Under the pieces are notes generated by a model that had not been told where the DNA came from, did not search any database, and saw only the letters and a program-made list of their open reading frames with translations. Of a DNA stretch of 64,000 nucleotides, positions 32,486-40,555 are shown piece by piece. The stretch covers positions 4,061,677 to 4,125,676 of the forward strand of contig NZ_CP036343.1 of NCBI RefSeq assembly GCF_007746795.1, read 5' to 3'. The position numbers and the translations under genes are program-made. Source of the stretch: Gimesia algae (GTDB taxonomy: Bacteria > Planctomycetota > Planctomycetia > Planctomycetales > Planctomycetaceae). The stretch's first letter is position 1. Each line of letters opens with the position of its first letter.

Positions 32486-34300
32486 TCACACTCCCCCGGA
32501 TTCATCAGCTTGTTGAGATTGTCGCTCGGACAACTTTTCCGCTGGGCCGAAGCGGACGGCGTCGTCATGTTCCGACAATGGGACAAAACGGTCCCAACCG
32601 ACGAGTTCCACCTCTACCCCTTTGAGCTTGTACTCCTGGACGTAGTGGAGGATCGTTTCGACCGACGTGTGGTCTATGACGTTCGATAGCGGAGCAAAAT
32701 GCAGCCGTAGCGTCTTTGTGTTGTCGTGAACGGACTGCATCTCACGAATGACGTGAAGCAGATTGAAGCAGTGCAACGGCCGATCAAACGTGAGTTCGCA
32801 CACGCCGTTCTGGAATTCGCGGTTCCCGACCGGATTTCGAAAGAGGCCCAGAAAATGCGAAAAGAAACCGCGCTTGCCATTGATTCCGCTGATGCGGTTT
32901 GCCAGGCGGATTAACGACATGTTGATCAGCAGCTTCACAAACACACCAACCGCAATTCCGATCAACAAATCTGTTGAAACCGTGACGACGATAGTCAGCA
33001 GAAACACACCGAGCTGCTCGGGCCCGATATTGGAGATGTGCTTCCAAACTTTTGGGCCGCAGAGCTTCCAGCCAATAAAGATCAAGATCGCCGCCAGGAC
33101 AGCCAGTGGAACTTGATTGATCAGCCCACGGCCAAGGCTCATGAAGACGATTAACGTGACTGCGTTGAAAAAGTTAGCCCACAGTGTACGGCCACCGCCG
33201 ATGATGTTCGCAGTGCTTTTTACGATACCTGGAATGATCGTCAGTCCGCCCACAATGCTCGATGCTGTGTTACAGATTCCCATCGACTGCAGTGTCTGGT
33301 CTGGATCGGAACGGCGTTTGTAAGGATCTAGCTTGTCGACCGCCATGATTGTAGCGAGAGACTCGGTGGCATCGATTAGAATCAGGACCAAGACAAGGTA
33401 GCCCAGTGCAGTCCAGGTGCTCGGGGCAAAGATGATCCGACCGAAGTCTGGCATCTGCATACCGTTCTGCAGCGGATTCTCGGGGATCTGTATGCAGTAC
33501 ATCGGATCGATGCCAAAGGTCAACTGTGCCGTGATCGCCCCACCGATAAAAACCCAAACCGGAGGAGGCACGACCTTAAAGAGTTTGAACGGCAATGCGT
33601 TCAGGATGAACAGTGCGGCCGTGCAACTGAGCCCCGTGGCCAGCACCGCTCCATTGGCCTCCGAGAACCTGCGTGGTGCTTCAGCCAGGATCTCCCAGAA
33701 CTCGTGTGCCTCGAACGTAGTGCCCAGCAATAGCGGCAGCTGTTTTACGATGATCAGCATACCAATGGCTGCCAGCATACCTTCAATAGCGGCTGCCGGA
33801 AAGATTGCCGATAACCGGGCAACTTTGAATCTCGCCAGAATCGTCTGAAGCACGCCGGCGATTGCGATCGCAACGAGCACGAGTGGATAGCCGATCTCAA
33901 GTAACTCGGCTGTTGATTTCCCGGCTGCAACATCTTTACCTACCTCAGCGGTAGCCAACGCGATAATTCCACTGAAGAGTGCCGGAGCCAATCCAGCTGC
34001 TGGGCCACTGATCGTGACATACGAACCACCAGCAATCGGCAGGATAAAGCCAGCGATGATCGAAGAAATCACTCCGCACACGGGCGGAGCACCCGACGTA
34101 ATCGCGATTCCCATTGAAAATGGTAGCGAAATCATCGCTACCATGATCCCCGATCGAAGATCGTAGATCCAGTGCTTCAGACCAGGCAGGCCGTTTTTAG
34201 GTTTGCCGGTCAGGGAATTGGTTGATGCACTGTTGCCAGACTCCGTGATCGTTGCTGGGTTAAACCCATCGGTTGTCGTACTAATTGTTTGATCGGACAT
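32486..34300 (-). CDS. SulP-family anion transporter
   Basis: 604 residues from ATG 34300, preceded by AGGAAATTCG. After a Ser/Thr-rich N-terminus come about 11-12 hydrophobic segments. The SulP signature lies near FSMGIAITSGAPPVCGVISSIIAGFI and GSYVTISGPAAGLAPALFSGI; further motifs are LKVARLSAIFPAAAIEGML-type helix, ILIDATESLATIMAVDKLDP and GLTIIPGIVKSTANI. A C-terminal STAS-like domain ends it. The family moves sulfate, bicarbonate or other anions with Na+ or H+. The substrate here is unknown. There is no neighbouring carbonic anhydrase. Confidence 0.9.
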   Translation of the reverse strand: MSDQTISTTTDGFNPATITESGNSASTNSLTGKPKNGLPGLKHWIYDLRSGIMVAMISLPFSMGIAITSGAPPVCGVISSIIAGFILPIAGGSYVTISGPAAGLAPALFSGIIALATAEVGKDVAAGKSTAELLEIGYPLVLVAIAIAGVLQTILARFKVARLSAIFPAAAIEGMLAAIGMLIIVKQLPLLLGTTFEAHEFWEILAEAPRRFSEANGAVLATGLSCTAALFILNALPFKLFKVVPPPVWVFIGGAITAQLTFGIDPMYCIQIPENPLQNGMQMPDFGRIIFAPSTWTALGYLVLVLILIDATESLATIMAVDKLDPYKRRSDPDQTLQSMGICNTASSIVGGLTIIPGIVKSTANIIGGGRTLWANFFNAVTLIVFMSLGRGLINQVPLAVLAAILIFIGWKLCGPKVWKHISNIGPEQLGVFLLTIVVTVSTDLLIGIAVGVFVKLLINMSLIRLANRISGINGKRGFFSHFLGLFRNPVGNREFQNGVCELTFDRPLHCFNLLHVIREMQSVHDNTKTLRLHFAPLSNVIDHTSVETILHYVQEYKLKGVEVELVGWDRFVPLSEHDDAVRFGPAEKLSERQSQQADESGGV

Positions 34301-34512
34301 CGAATTTCCTGCTGATGGTGTTGATATTGAAGTTGAGATCAGGAACTGGATCACACAATTCGCAAACACTCACGGAGAGCAATTGCTGTGGATGACCAAC
34401 ACCCGTGGAGAAAACGGCGGAACGTCAAGCCGTTTGAAAAGGGGTGCGCGAACTTCACTACCTAGCAGAACTCAGTTAGAGCTTGCCAGTACGGGACATC
34501 GCAGCACGGGTA

Positions 34513-34821
34513 TCAGCAGAGAGGAGGTCCACGTTCGAGATGAATGGAGACAAGAACCAAGCTCATGCTGGCCGCCGACTCGTGAGCAATACCTTCCTGG
34601 TGTTCCGGAGATTGTACCTTCGGCCCACAACAAAGCCGAGCAAACAGCTTCGGCAACTCGTCAAGTTCAACCTCCTCACCGTCGCTCTCGAACTCGCTGG
34701 ACTTCGCTTGCACCAGGAACGTGTTCACTGTGCCGATTAACTGCGATGCGACAACCAAACCGACCACCAGAAAGGCGAGCAGCCAGTGACATCGACGAAT
34801 TATTGCGACTGTACCAACCAT
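34513..34821 (-). CDS. Small exported or membrane-anchored protein, unknown
   Basis: 102 residues. The N-terminal signal/anchor (CHWLLAFLVVGLVVASQLIG) is followed by an acidic stretch (SDGEEVELDELPKLF) and a Cys pair (LCCGPK). Codon use looks coding. Similar small proteins occur beside metal-resistance genes in planctomycetes, but no family is recognised. Confidence 0.45.
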   Translation of the reverse strand: MVGTVAIIRRCHWLLAFLVVGLVVASQLIGTVNTFLVQAKSSEFESDGEEVELDELPKLFARLCCGPKVQSPEHQEGIAHESAASMSLVLVSIHLERGPPLC

Positions 34822-35258
34822 GTTCGGGATTTTACGCGATTCTCTGTTTTACGTCAACTGACAATCGTTTTAGGCAGCAGAGTATCAATCGACTTCAGCA
34901 GCTTGCGTTTGACTCTTGCTTGCGAATGTGCGTCTGGTTCCTTCTAACAGGCATCGCAGCACAAGAAACTAGTTCATCCCCAATTCATAATTTTGTTTTG
35001 CTTGGTCTGAAATTAGATGCGAAGAAACCGCTATGACATGCCCTAAAACCTCCCATTTCGCTAACACGTTATTTCAGTAAGATGTGATGGAGTCCGATTG
35101 GGAATGAAACGAAGCCAAAGCAAACAACACAAGCGATTCATCAAGTTCTGTTTGCGAAACTCATCAAATACGATACATCAAACAAAAACGAACGATTTCT
35201 AGGAAGAATCCGAATTGCACTGAGCTGAACATTACTCCTGCTATCTTATCTGACGGAC
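34822..35258. other. Intergenic stretch, nothing seen
   Basis: AT-rich, without a protein-like open frame. No repeat or terminator can be supported. Confidence 0.4.
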
Positions 35259-35660
35259 TCAGTCCGAAAAACCTTGGACAACTTGGCAGCAGTCATTTTT
35301 CTTCTGTTTCTGGCACTTCCTCAGAGCGGAATTCAAAACTTTTTGCACGTGTTGAAGGTCTTTTAGCCGTGTTTTAATATCTGCAAGTCGCTCTTCAATT
35401 AATCCTTGGACGCTCCCACACGTTGGTGTGTTACCAGAATCGTCCGACAACAGAGCTCTCACGTCGTCTAGCGTGAAGCCCGTTGCCTGAGCAGCACGGA
35501 TAAATCTCAGTTTTTTCAATGATTCGTTACTGTATAGCCGGTAGTTCCCGTGGCTGCGATCCTCGGGTTCGACAAGCCCTATGCGTTCGTAATACCGTAA
35601 TGTTGTCGTCGGAATCTCAGCAACTTTTGCCAATTGGCTGATTGTGTATTGGCCGTCCAT
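35259..35660 (-). CDS. merR: MerR-family metal-responsive regulator
   Basis: About 133 residues. N-terminal winged helix (YTISQLAKVAEIPTTTLRYYERIGLVEPEDR) and a long dimerisation helix. Cys positions lie in TPTCGSV and at the C-terminus (RKCQKQKKNDCCQ), compatible with mercury or another soft-metal ligand set. GGGA lies 6 nt before ATG 35660; an in-frame ATG at 35666 is also possible. It is divergent from the MerT/MerP fusion gene, whose promoter has the stretched spacer MerR proteins act on. Confidence 0.85.
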   Translation of the reverse strand: MDGQYTISQLAKVAEIPTTTLRYYERIGLVEPEDRSHGNYRLYSNESLKKLRFIRAAQATGFTLDDVRALLSDDSGNTPTCGSVQGLIEERLADIKTRLKDLQHVQKVLNSALRKCQKQKKNDCCQVVQGFSD

Positions 35661-35714
35661 TGTCATTCCCAAAACTTGGTCGAATGCGAAATTACCGATT
35701 TCTATGAAATCGGC

Positions 35715-35746
35715 TTGACATTGTACTCAGGTGCAACCTCTATAAT
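35715..35746 (+). promoter_or_regulatory. MerR-type promoter with 20-bp spacer
   Basis: TTGACA (35715-35720) and TATAAT (35741-35746), both consensus, are separated by 20 bp. The over-long spacer is the hallmark of promoters that MerR proteins untwist when metal binds. It drives the 35808-37010 gene. Confidence 0.85.
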
Positions 35747-35807
35747 AATCAAAGAATGAGCATCCGACAAGAAACCATCTCAACGAATTGAAAAAGGTAT
35801 ATCTTCC

Positions 35808-37010
35808 ATGACCACGGATACGACGGCAAAGAAGAGACTTACGTGCCCATCCTGTGAACAGAAAGCAAAACGCGTGAGCACCATCACTCTTGGAGCATTA
35901 CTTGTTGAGGAATGTGCCAGTCAGTTTGTAAAGGACGGCAATGATCGTTGTGACATTGATGGCTGCAATCCACTCGCTGGAGATACTGGATGGCGGTTCT
36001 GTGAGTCTAAGGCCTGTGATGTCGTGTACTTCTCCGAAGAAGGCAACACGATGTTCACAGGATCGCAACTCAAAGTTCTGGTAGGTATCAAGGAAACGGA
36101 AGGCGAAAGACCGCTGTGCTACTGTTTCGGCCATTCCGTCGACAGCATTAAGGGCGAGCTTCGGTCGAAAGGACAATCTAGTGCCCTTGAAGACATCCGA
36201 GCCAAGATGAAAGACCCCGGATGCCGATGCGAGAACGAGAATCCATCCGGCTCCTGCTGTCTCGGTAACGTGAAGAAAGGGATTAAGGTTGCACAAGAAG
36301 AGCTAAGGTTGGCCGATTCTGACATTCAGATGTCAACTCCTGCCAAGTCATCCACTGGCAAGGGTGAGAAGATTGCCAAGATCGGAACCATCGTCTCTGC
36401 CATTATGGCGTCGAGTTGTTGTTGGTTGCCCTTGGTTTTGTTGACTGTCGGTGTTTCTGGTGCCGGGATCGCTTCGACAATGGAAGCTTATCGCCCGACG
36501 TTCATGGTGGTCACATTTGGCTTTCTGGGAGCAGCGTTTTACTTCACATATCGGCCAAAGAACGCTGTTGTCGCTGGCAGGCACGATTGTTGCTCCACCG
36601 AAGCAGCCGTCGAGAACGACTGTTGTGTGTCTGCGTCAAAAAGCCGATTCAGCATGATGACGCTCAACAAAGCCATGCTATGGCTGGTCACTATCATGGC
36701 GGTCGCCTTCCTGTTTTTTCCAAGCTACGTCGGAGCGATCATCGGTGGCAGTGATGGCAAGGCCGTTACTGAGAACATGAACCGAGCAGTTATCAAAGTT
36801 GAAGGGATGGCCTGTGAAGGCTGTTCGGCCCTTGTTGCCGAGGCAATTCATACCGTGCCGGGTGTTCTAGCCGTAAAAGTTGACTACGAAAAAGGTGAGA
36901 CCGTTGTCGGCACAAAACTTGATCAGCCCGTACCGATAAAGGAGATTAGGGCTGCTTTGGAGAAGGCAGGATTCAGTGGAGCCTTCGTTCGTGGACAGAC
37001 TGAGCATTAA
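35808..37010 (+). CDS. CopZ-like / MerT / MerP fusion, mercury transport
   Basis: 400 residues in three parts. Residues 1-150 have paired Cys (CPSCEQKAK, CDIDGCNP, CESKACDVVYF, LCYCFGHS) as in the N-terminal iron-sulfur/zinc domain of CopZ-type chaperones. Residues about 185-310 hold membrane helices with ASSCCWLPLVLL, the MerT Cys pair. Residues about 325-400 form a heavy-metal-associated domain with GMACEGCSALV. Import would run from the HMA Cys pair to the membrane Cys pair. No mercuric reductase (MerA) is in the window, which is odd for a mercury operon. Confidence 0.82.
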   Translation: MTTDTTAKKRLTCPSCEQKAKRVSTITLGALLVEECASQFVKDGNDRCDIDGCNPLAGDTGWRFCESKACDVVYFSEEGNTMFTGSQLKVLVGIKETEGERPLCYCFGHSVDSIKGELRSKGQSSALEDIRAKMKDPGCRCENENPSGSCCLGNVKKGIKVAQEELRLADSDIQMSTPAKSSTGKGEKIAKIGTIVSAIMASSCCWLPLVLLTVGVSGAGIASTMEAYRPTFMVVTFGFLGAAFYFTYRPKNAVVAGRHDCCSTEAAVENDCCVSASKSRFSMMTLNKAMLWLVTIMAVAFLFFPSYVGAIIGGSDGKAVTENMNRAVIKVEGMACEGCSALVAEAIHTVPGVLAVKVDYEKGETVVGTKLDQPVPIKEIRAALEKAGFSGAFVRGQTEH

Positions 37011-37493
37011 GAGCAAGCCGACGGTACTTAGGTATCTACTTACACTTAGTGTTTTAGCCGTGACATGAGCGGTCAGTGCAGTCTATACTGTCCGAGCTTG
37101 CTGGTGCCCAGTCCTTGACCATCGATCCCGAGCCCCGTGAGGCTGTGGTGAGGTAACTGAGAATCCGAAGAATCGACCCATTTTGCGGACTCAATATGTG
37201 TGCGTGGAAGCCATGCGTATTCGCGGATTCATAGCAAACCAAAAAACTTTGGTCAGAACGGCTCCTGGAGTGTCCGATCAAATCAACCATAAAACAAACG
37301 AAATACAGCTTGAAGCTGATAGGCAAAACATCTCGATTTTTTATTACACGCTTCATGGCTCGCGGATGGTTGATTTGTTGTCATACTCTTTGTGTTGAGA
37401 GACAGAAGCTGAATTGTCATCCTAATGAGCTCAGAATTTCAGAAGCTTAATGAGTGAATCAGTATTCCCCATCGAAGTGTCCAGATTTTTCAC
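37011..37493. other. Intergenic stretch, nothing seen
   Basis: No protein-like open frame and no clear terminator. The right end carries the BlaI-type promoter. Confidence 0.4.
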
Positions 37494-37522
37494 TTGACAA
37501 GATACTAAAAGATTAGTATTAA
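37494..37522 (+). promoter_or_regulatory. Promoter with BlaI/MecI-type operator
   Basis: TTGACA (37494-37499) and TATTAA (37517-37522) are separated by 17 bp. The dyad ATACTAA-AAGA-TTAGTAT (37502-37519) fills the spacer and overlaps the -10. BlaI/MecI repressors bind TACTA-type dyads at such places, and a BlaI gene lies 1.1 kb downstream. Confidence 0.75.
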
Positions 37523-37568
37523 TGTGACTTCTTAATGAAATGGAAAGAGATGAAAAGGATTTCTACTC

Positions 37569-38507
37569 ATGCATAATGGGCTGACCGGCATCAGCGAATG
37601 TTCGCAACGCCAGCAGTTGAAATGTTTTAGTCTTCATGGATTTAAACCTCTCAATAATCTGTCTCGATCTCGGCAGTCACGTCGTGGCTTTACGATTCTT
37701 GAATTACTCGTCACCTTTGGGATCATCGGCACTCTTATGGGCCTGATCCTGCCTGCTGTCGGCTCTGCCCGAGAAGTTGCACGGCAATTACAGTGCAAAA
37801 ATCAGCTCAAGCAAATTGGTCTCGCGCTCCATTCTTATCACGACACCAATAATTGCCTGCCACCTGGCTGGCAATGGGAGGCATCGAGGCAATCTGCTTA
37901 TAGTTGGTCCGTGACGCTGCTACCATATCTGGAACAACGAGCACTCTATAGTCAAATTGACCGCAATCAAATCATCGAACATCCTTTCAATGACTCTGCT
38001 CGACGCACTTCGATTCCAGACTTCCTCTGTCCTTCAGACATCATTGATCCGACGTTTATGCTTTTTAAAGAGAATGAATTAGCTGGGACAATGTCGACTC
38101 TGTTCGAACTTCCGACTGCGAACTATGTTGGAGTATTCGGAACGATCGAGCCGGACGATGAGATTCCTGCCCCGCTTGGAGACGGGGCATTCCTTGAATC
38201 CAAACCCGTCCGCTTTGCCTACCTACAGCGCGGTTTAAGCAACACCATCATTGTGGGAGAACGAACGATGGCAAAAGTACCATCAACGTGGCTGGGCATA
38301 GACTCTTCTGGCGAAGATGCAGCCTGCCGACTCGTTGGAATGGCAATGACTACGCCTAACTGCAATTTCTGTGATGAGTGTGAATTTTCCAGTCGCCATC
38401 CAGGTGGTGCAAATTTTCTGTGGGCCGATGGCCGTGTTCAGATGCTCTCGGAAAATATTAACTCTACGAAATACCAACAACTGGCCCGTAGGACAACAAA
38501 GTTTTGA
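37569..38507 (+). CDS. DUF1559 prepilin-like protein
   Basis: 312 residues. A type IV prepilin-like segment (RRGFTILELLVTFGIIGTLMGLILPAV) begins at about 39. Then come CKNQLKQIGLALHSYHDTN, PPGW and PYLEQ, and FLCPSD; near the end are GLSNTIIVGERT and HPGGANFLWADGRVQMLSENI. This is the DUF1559 family, greatly expanded in planctomycetes, with a probable extracytoplasmic role. AAAAGGA lies before the ATG. It is the first gene of a BlaI-controlled cluster. Confidence 0.92.
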   Translation: MHNGLTGISECSQRQQLKCFSLHGFKPLNNLSRSRQSRRGFTILELLVTFGIIGTLMGLILPAVGSAREVARQLQCKNQLKQIGLALHSYHDTNNCLPPGWQWEASRQSAYSWSVTLLPYLEQRALYSQIDRNQIIEHPFNDSARRTSIPDFLCPSDIIDPTFMLFKENELAGTMSTLFELPTANYVGVFGTIEPDDEIPAPLGDGAFLESKPVRFAYLQRGLSNTIIVGERTMAKVPSTWLGIDSSGEDAACRLVGMAMTTPNCNFCDECEFSSRHPGGANFLWADGRVQMLSENINSTKYQQLARRTTKF

Positions 38508-38607
38508 TAGTGAAGCTATTTCATGTTACCAAATAAGTGTATTTTTCTTTTTTTGAATTCAGTTACGACAATAGATTTAGTGATCCATTCGCGTGGAAGG
38601 AATATTT

Positions 38608-38982
38608 ATGCCTGAACTTCATCTGACCAAATGCGAACTCGAAGTAATGGACGTTGTCTGGCGGAAAAAACGTGTCACTGTTCAGAATGTTGTCGATACT
38701 CTCGAACGCCCACTGGCTTATACGACCGTCATGACAACGTTGAAGATACTTGATGAGACACGCGGAGTCGTCCGACGGATGAAGGAAGGCCGCGCCTATG
38801 TCTATGAGCCAGCGGTCTCGCGCGAGAAAATTAGTCGCAACATGGCTGATGACCTTACTCAGCGGCTCTTCGGCGGATCGGTGAAATCGCTTGTGCTCAG
38901 CCTCGTCGAAAGCGATTCAATGTCGCGATCAGACATCGAGGAATTGAAACAGGCAATTCAATCCTTGGAGAAAGACTCATGA
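38608..38982 (+). CDS. BlaI/MecI/CopY-family repressor
   Basis: 124 residues from ATG 38608 with GGAAGGA upstream. Winged helix (LTKCELEVMDVVWRKKRVTVQNVV, YTTVMTTLKILDE) and a C-terminal dimer helix region (MADDLTQRLFGGSVKSLVLSLV). The cut site of such repressors lies between the two. It overlaps the M56 gene by 4 bp. It should bind the dyad at 37502-37519. Confidence 0.9.
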   Translation: MPELHLTKCELEVMDVVWRKKRVTVQNVVDTLERPLAYTTVMTTLKILDETRGVVRRMKEGRAYVYEPAVSREKISRNMADDLTQRLFGGSVKSLVLSLVESDSMSRSDIEELKQAIQSLEKDS

Positions 38983-40112
38983 CGTCAACACAATTCCTTG
39001 AATTGGCTATTTCACTCTCCGTGCAAGTTGCGCTCGTTATTATCGTGGCCCATTGGTTAGGACGGCTCGTAAATAGCGAACAGATGCAGTGTCGCTTATG
39101 GACCATCTGTTATGTGGTTCTACTTTCGCTGATCGGAGTTGCCCTATTGTTACCCCATCCCAGATTATTCCAGCCTTGGGTTTCGATTGGTGCGCAGCAC
39201 ACAACAACGCTTGTAACCATAGAAATGCAGTTAGGACAAATATTATTCTTTGTTTGGCTTGCCGGAGCCAGTGTTTCCTTGATGGTATTTTTCTTTCGCT
39301 CTTTTCAAGTCAATCGCTTTCTCAATACTTGCCAACCTCTTGATCTCGACGAATTTGTTTCTGAAGAGAATCAACTCGACATTCCTGAACTGACATCCTT
39401 TCCATCGAAACAAAGACTTCGATTATTAACAAGTACGAGGTTGACGACTCCATTTTGCTCCCAGTTCCACTATCCTTACATTGTAGTACCGGAATATCTG
39501 CTCGGATTTGATCGTCAGAAATTAAACTTCATCATCCGGCATGAATTAGAACATCTCAAAACCGGACATCCGCTGCAATTATTTCTACAGCGTGTAGTTG
39601 AAGTGATTTTTTGGTTTCATCCAATGGTTTGGTGGGCATCGCAGCAGTCTTCCATTAGTCGGGAATTCGCCTGTGATGAGGCGGCAATTGATTCACCATC
39701 AGATATCGTCATGTATTTGCAAACATTACTTACAATCATGGAATACAGTGCATCGCAAGCGGAAGAGACGCCCACATCACTGGCATTTGGAAGAGGAAAG
39801 AGCATCGTTGCCAAACGCGCTCGCCGCCTCACCCAAATTGCCAAGAGAAAAGAAATCGATCGTCGATCCCGAATTTTGGGTCCGGCGGCGTGTTTCAGCC
39901 TTGTGATGTTGGCAACCTTGATTGGATTTTTGTGGCTACCAATTGATGTGCTTGCATCGTCTCGTACTAATTGGTCGCCTTGGCCAACTTGGTCTGCAGG
40001 CGTCTTACATGACTTTGATATTCCCGCTCGTGACTTCGAAGTTTTCGACCCCCGAATTGAACTGCACGAACTGTTGGAACATCAGACACCTGAGAGTATC
40101 GATGACGACTAG
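38979..40112 (+). CDS. BlaR1-type M56 membrane metallopeptidase
   Basis: 377 residues. Four membrane segments are seen (about 10-28, 38-58, 85-105 and the one near 310 ending LIGFLWLPIDVLA). The zinc motif is IIRHELEHLKTGHP (HExxH) with FACDEAAID downstream. There is no penicillin-binding sensor domain, only a short tail of about 50 residues. It would cleave the BlaI-type repressor on an unknown membrane signal. Confidence 0.88.
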   Translation: MTSTQFLELAISLSVQVALVIIVAHWLGRLVNSEQMQCRLWTICYVVLLSLIGVALLLPHPRLFQPWVSIGAQHTTTLVTIEMQLGQILFFVWLAGASVSLMVFFFRSFQVNRFLNTCQPLDLDEFVSEENQLDIPELTSFPSKQRLRLLTSTRLTTPFCSQFHYPYIVVPEYLLGFDRQKLNFIIRHELEHLKTGHPLQLFLQRVVEVIFWFHPMVWWASQQSSISREFACDEAAIDSPSDIVMYLQTLLTIMEYSASQAEETPTSLAFGRGKSIVAKRARRLTQIAKRKEIDRRSRILGPAACFSLVMLATLIGFLWLPIDVLASSRTNWSPWPTWSAGVLHDFDIPARDFEVFDPRIELHELLEHQTPESIDDD

Positions 40113-40116
40113 TTGA

Positions 40117-40320
40117 ATGAAAATTCAAATACCCATTTTTTTGATCGCAATTACTAATGTCTTAGGAGGTGGGCTTCTTGTGATGCAAAGCACAAATACA
40201 AAATTCAGTACAGATATTCGAGTTAGTGAATCGACTTGGCTGACAGGGTTGAGCATCATCGGAATATCCCTCGCTTATAGAAGTATTAACTGGCGTAGTT
40301 TGAAAGGTCGGGAAATTTAG
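40117..40320 (+). CDS. Small two-span membrane protein
   Basis: 67 residues. IFLIAITNVLGGGLLVM and WLTGLSIIGISLAY are hydrophobic; the tail is basic. It starts 4 bp after the BlaR1-type stop, so it is likely in the same operon. Unknown function. Confidence 0.5.
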   Translation: MKIQIPIFLIAITNVLGGGLLVMQSTNTKFSTDIRVSESTWLTGLSIIGISLAYRSINWRSLKGREI

Positions 40321-40555
40321 ATTCTTTGAATCCCTTTTTTTACTACGAACTACTAAGCATTTAGGAATTCCAATGAACTCAAATTGAACACTTGATTGTA
40401 AATATGACTTCCGTTGAACGGACTAAGACACCTCCTTATTCGTTTGAAATGACGCTTTGCTCTCCTATCTGTCCGCTGGCAATCATTTATCGATGATCAC
40501 TTGTCTGACAGTATTACACTAAACATGAGACTTTTCGAAAAAGGACTTTCGATAC

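Noticed and set aside
34383..35036. 217-residue plus-strand open frame
   Set aside because: Composition is not protein-like and it lies antisense to a more plausible small gene at 34513-34821.
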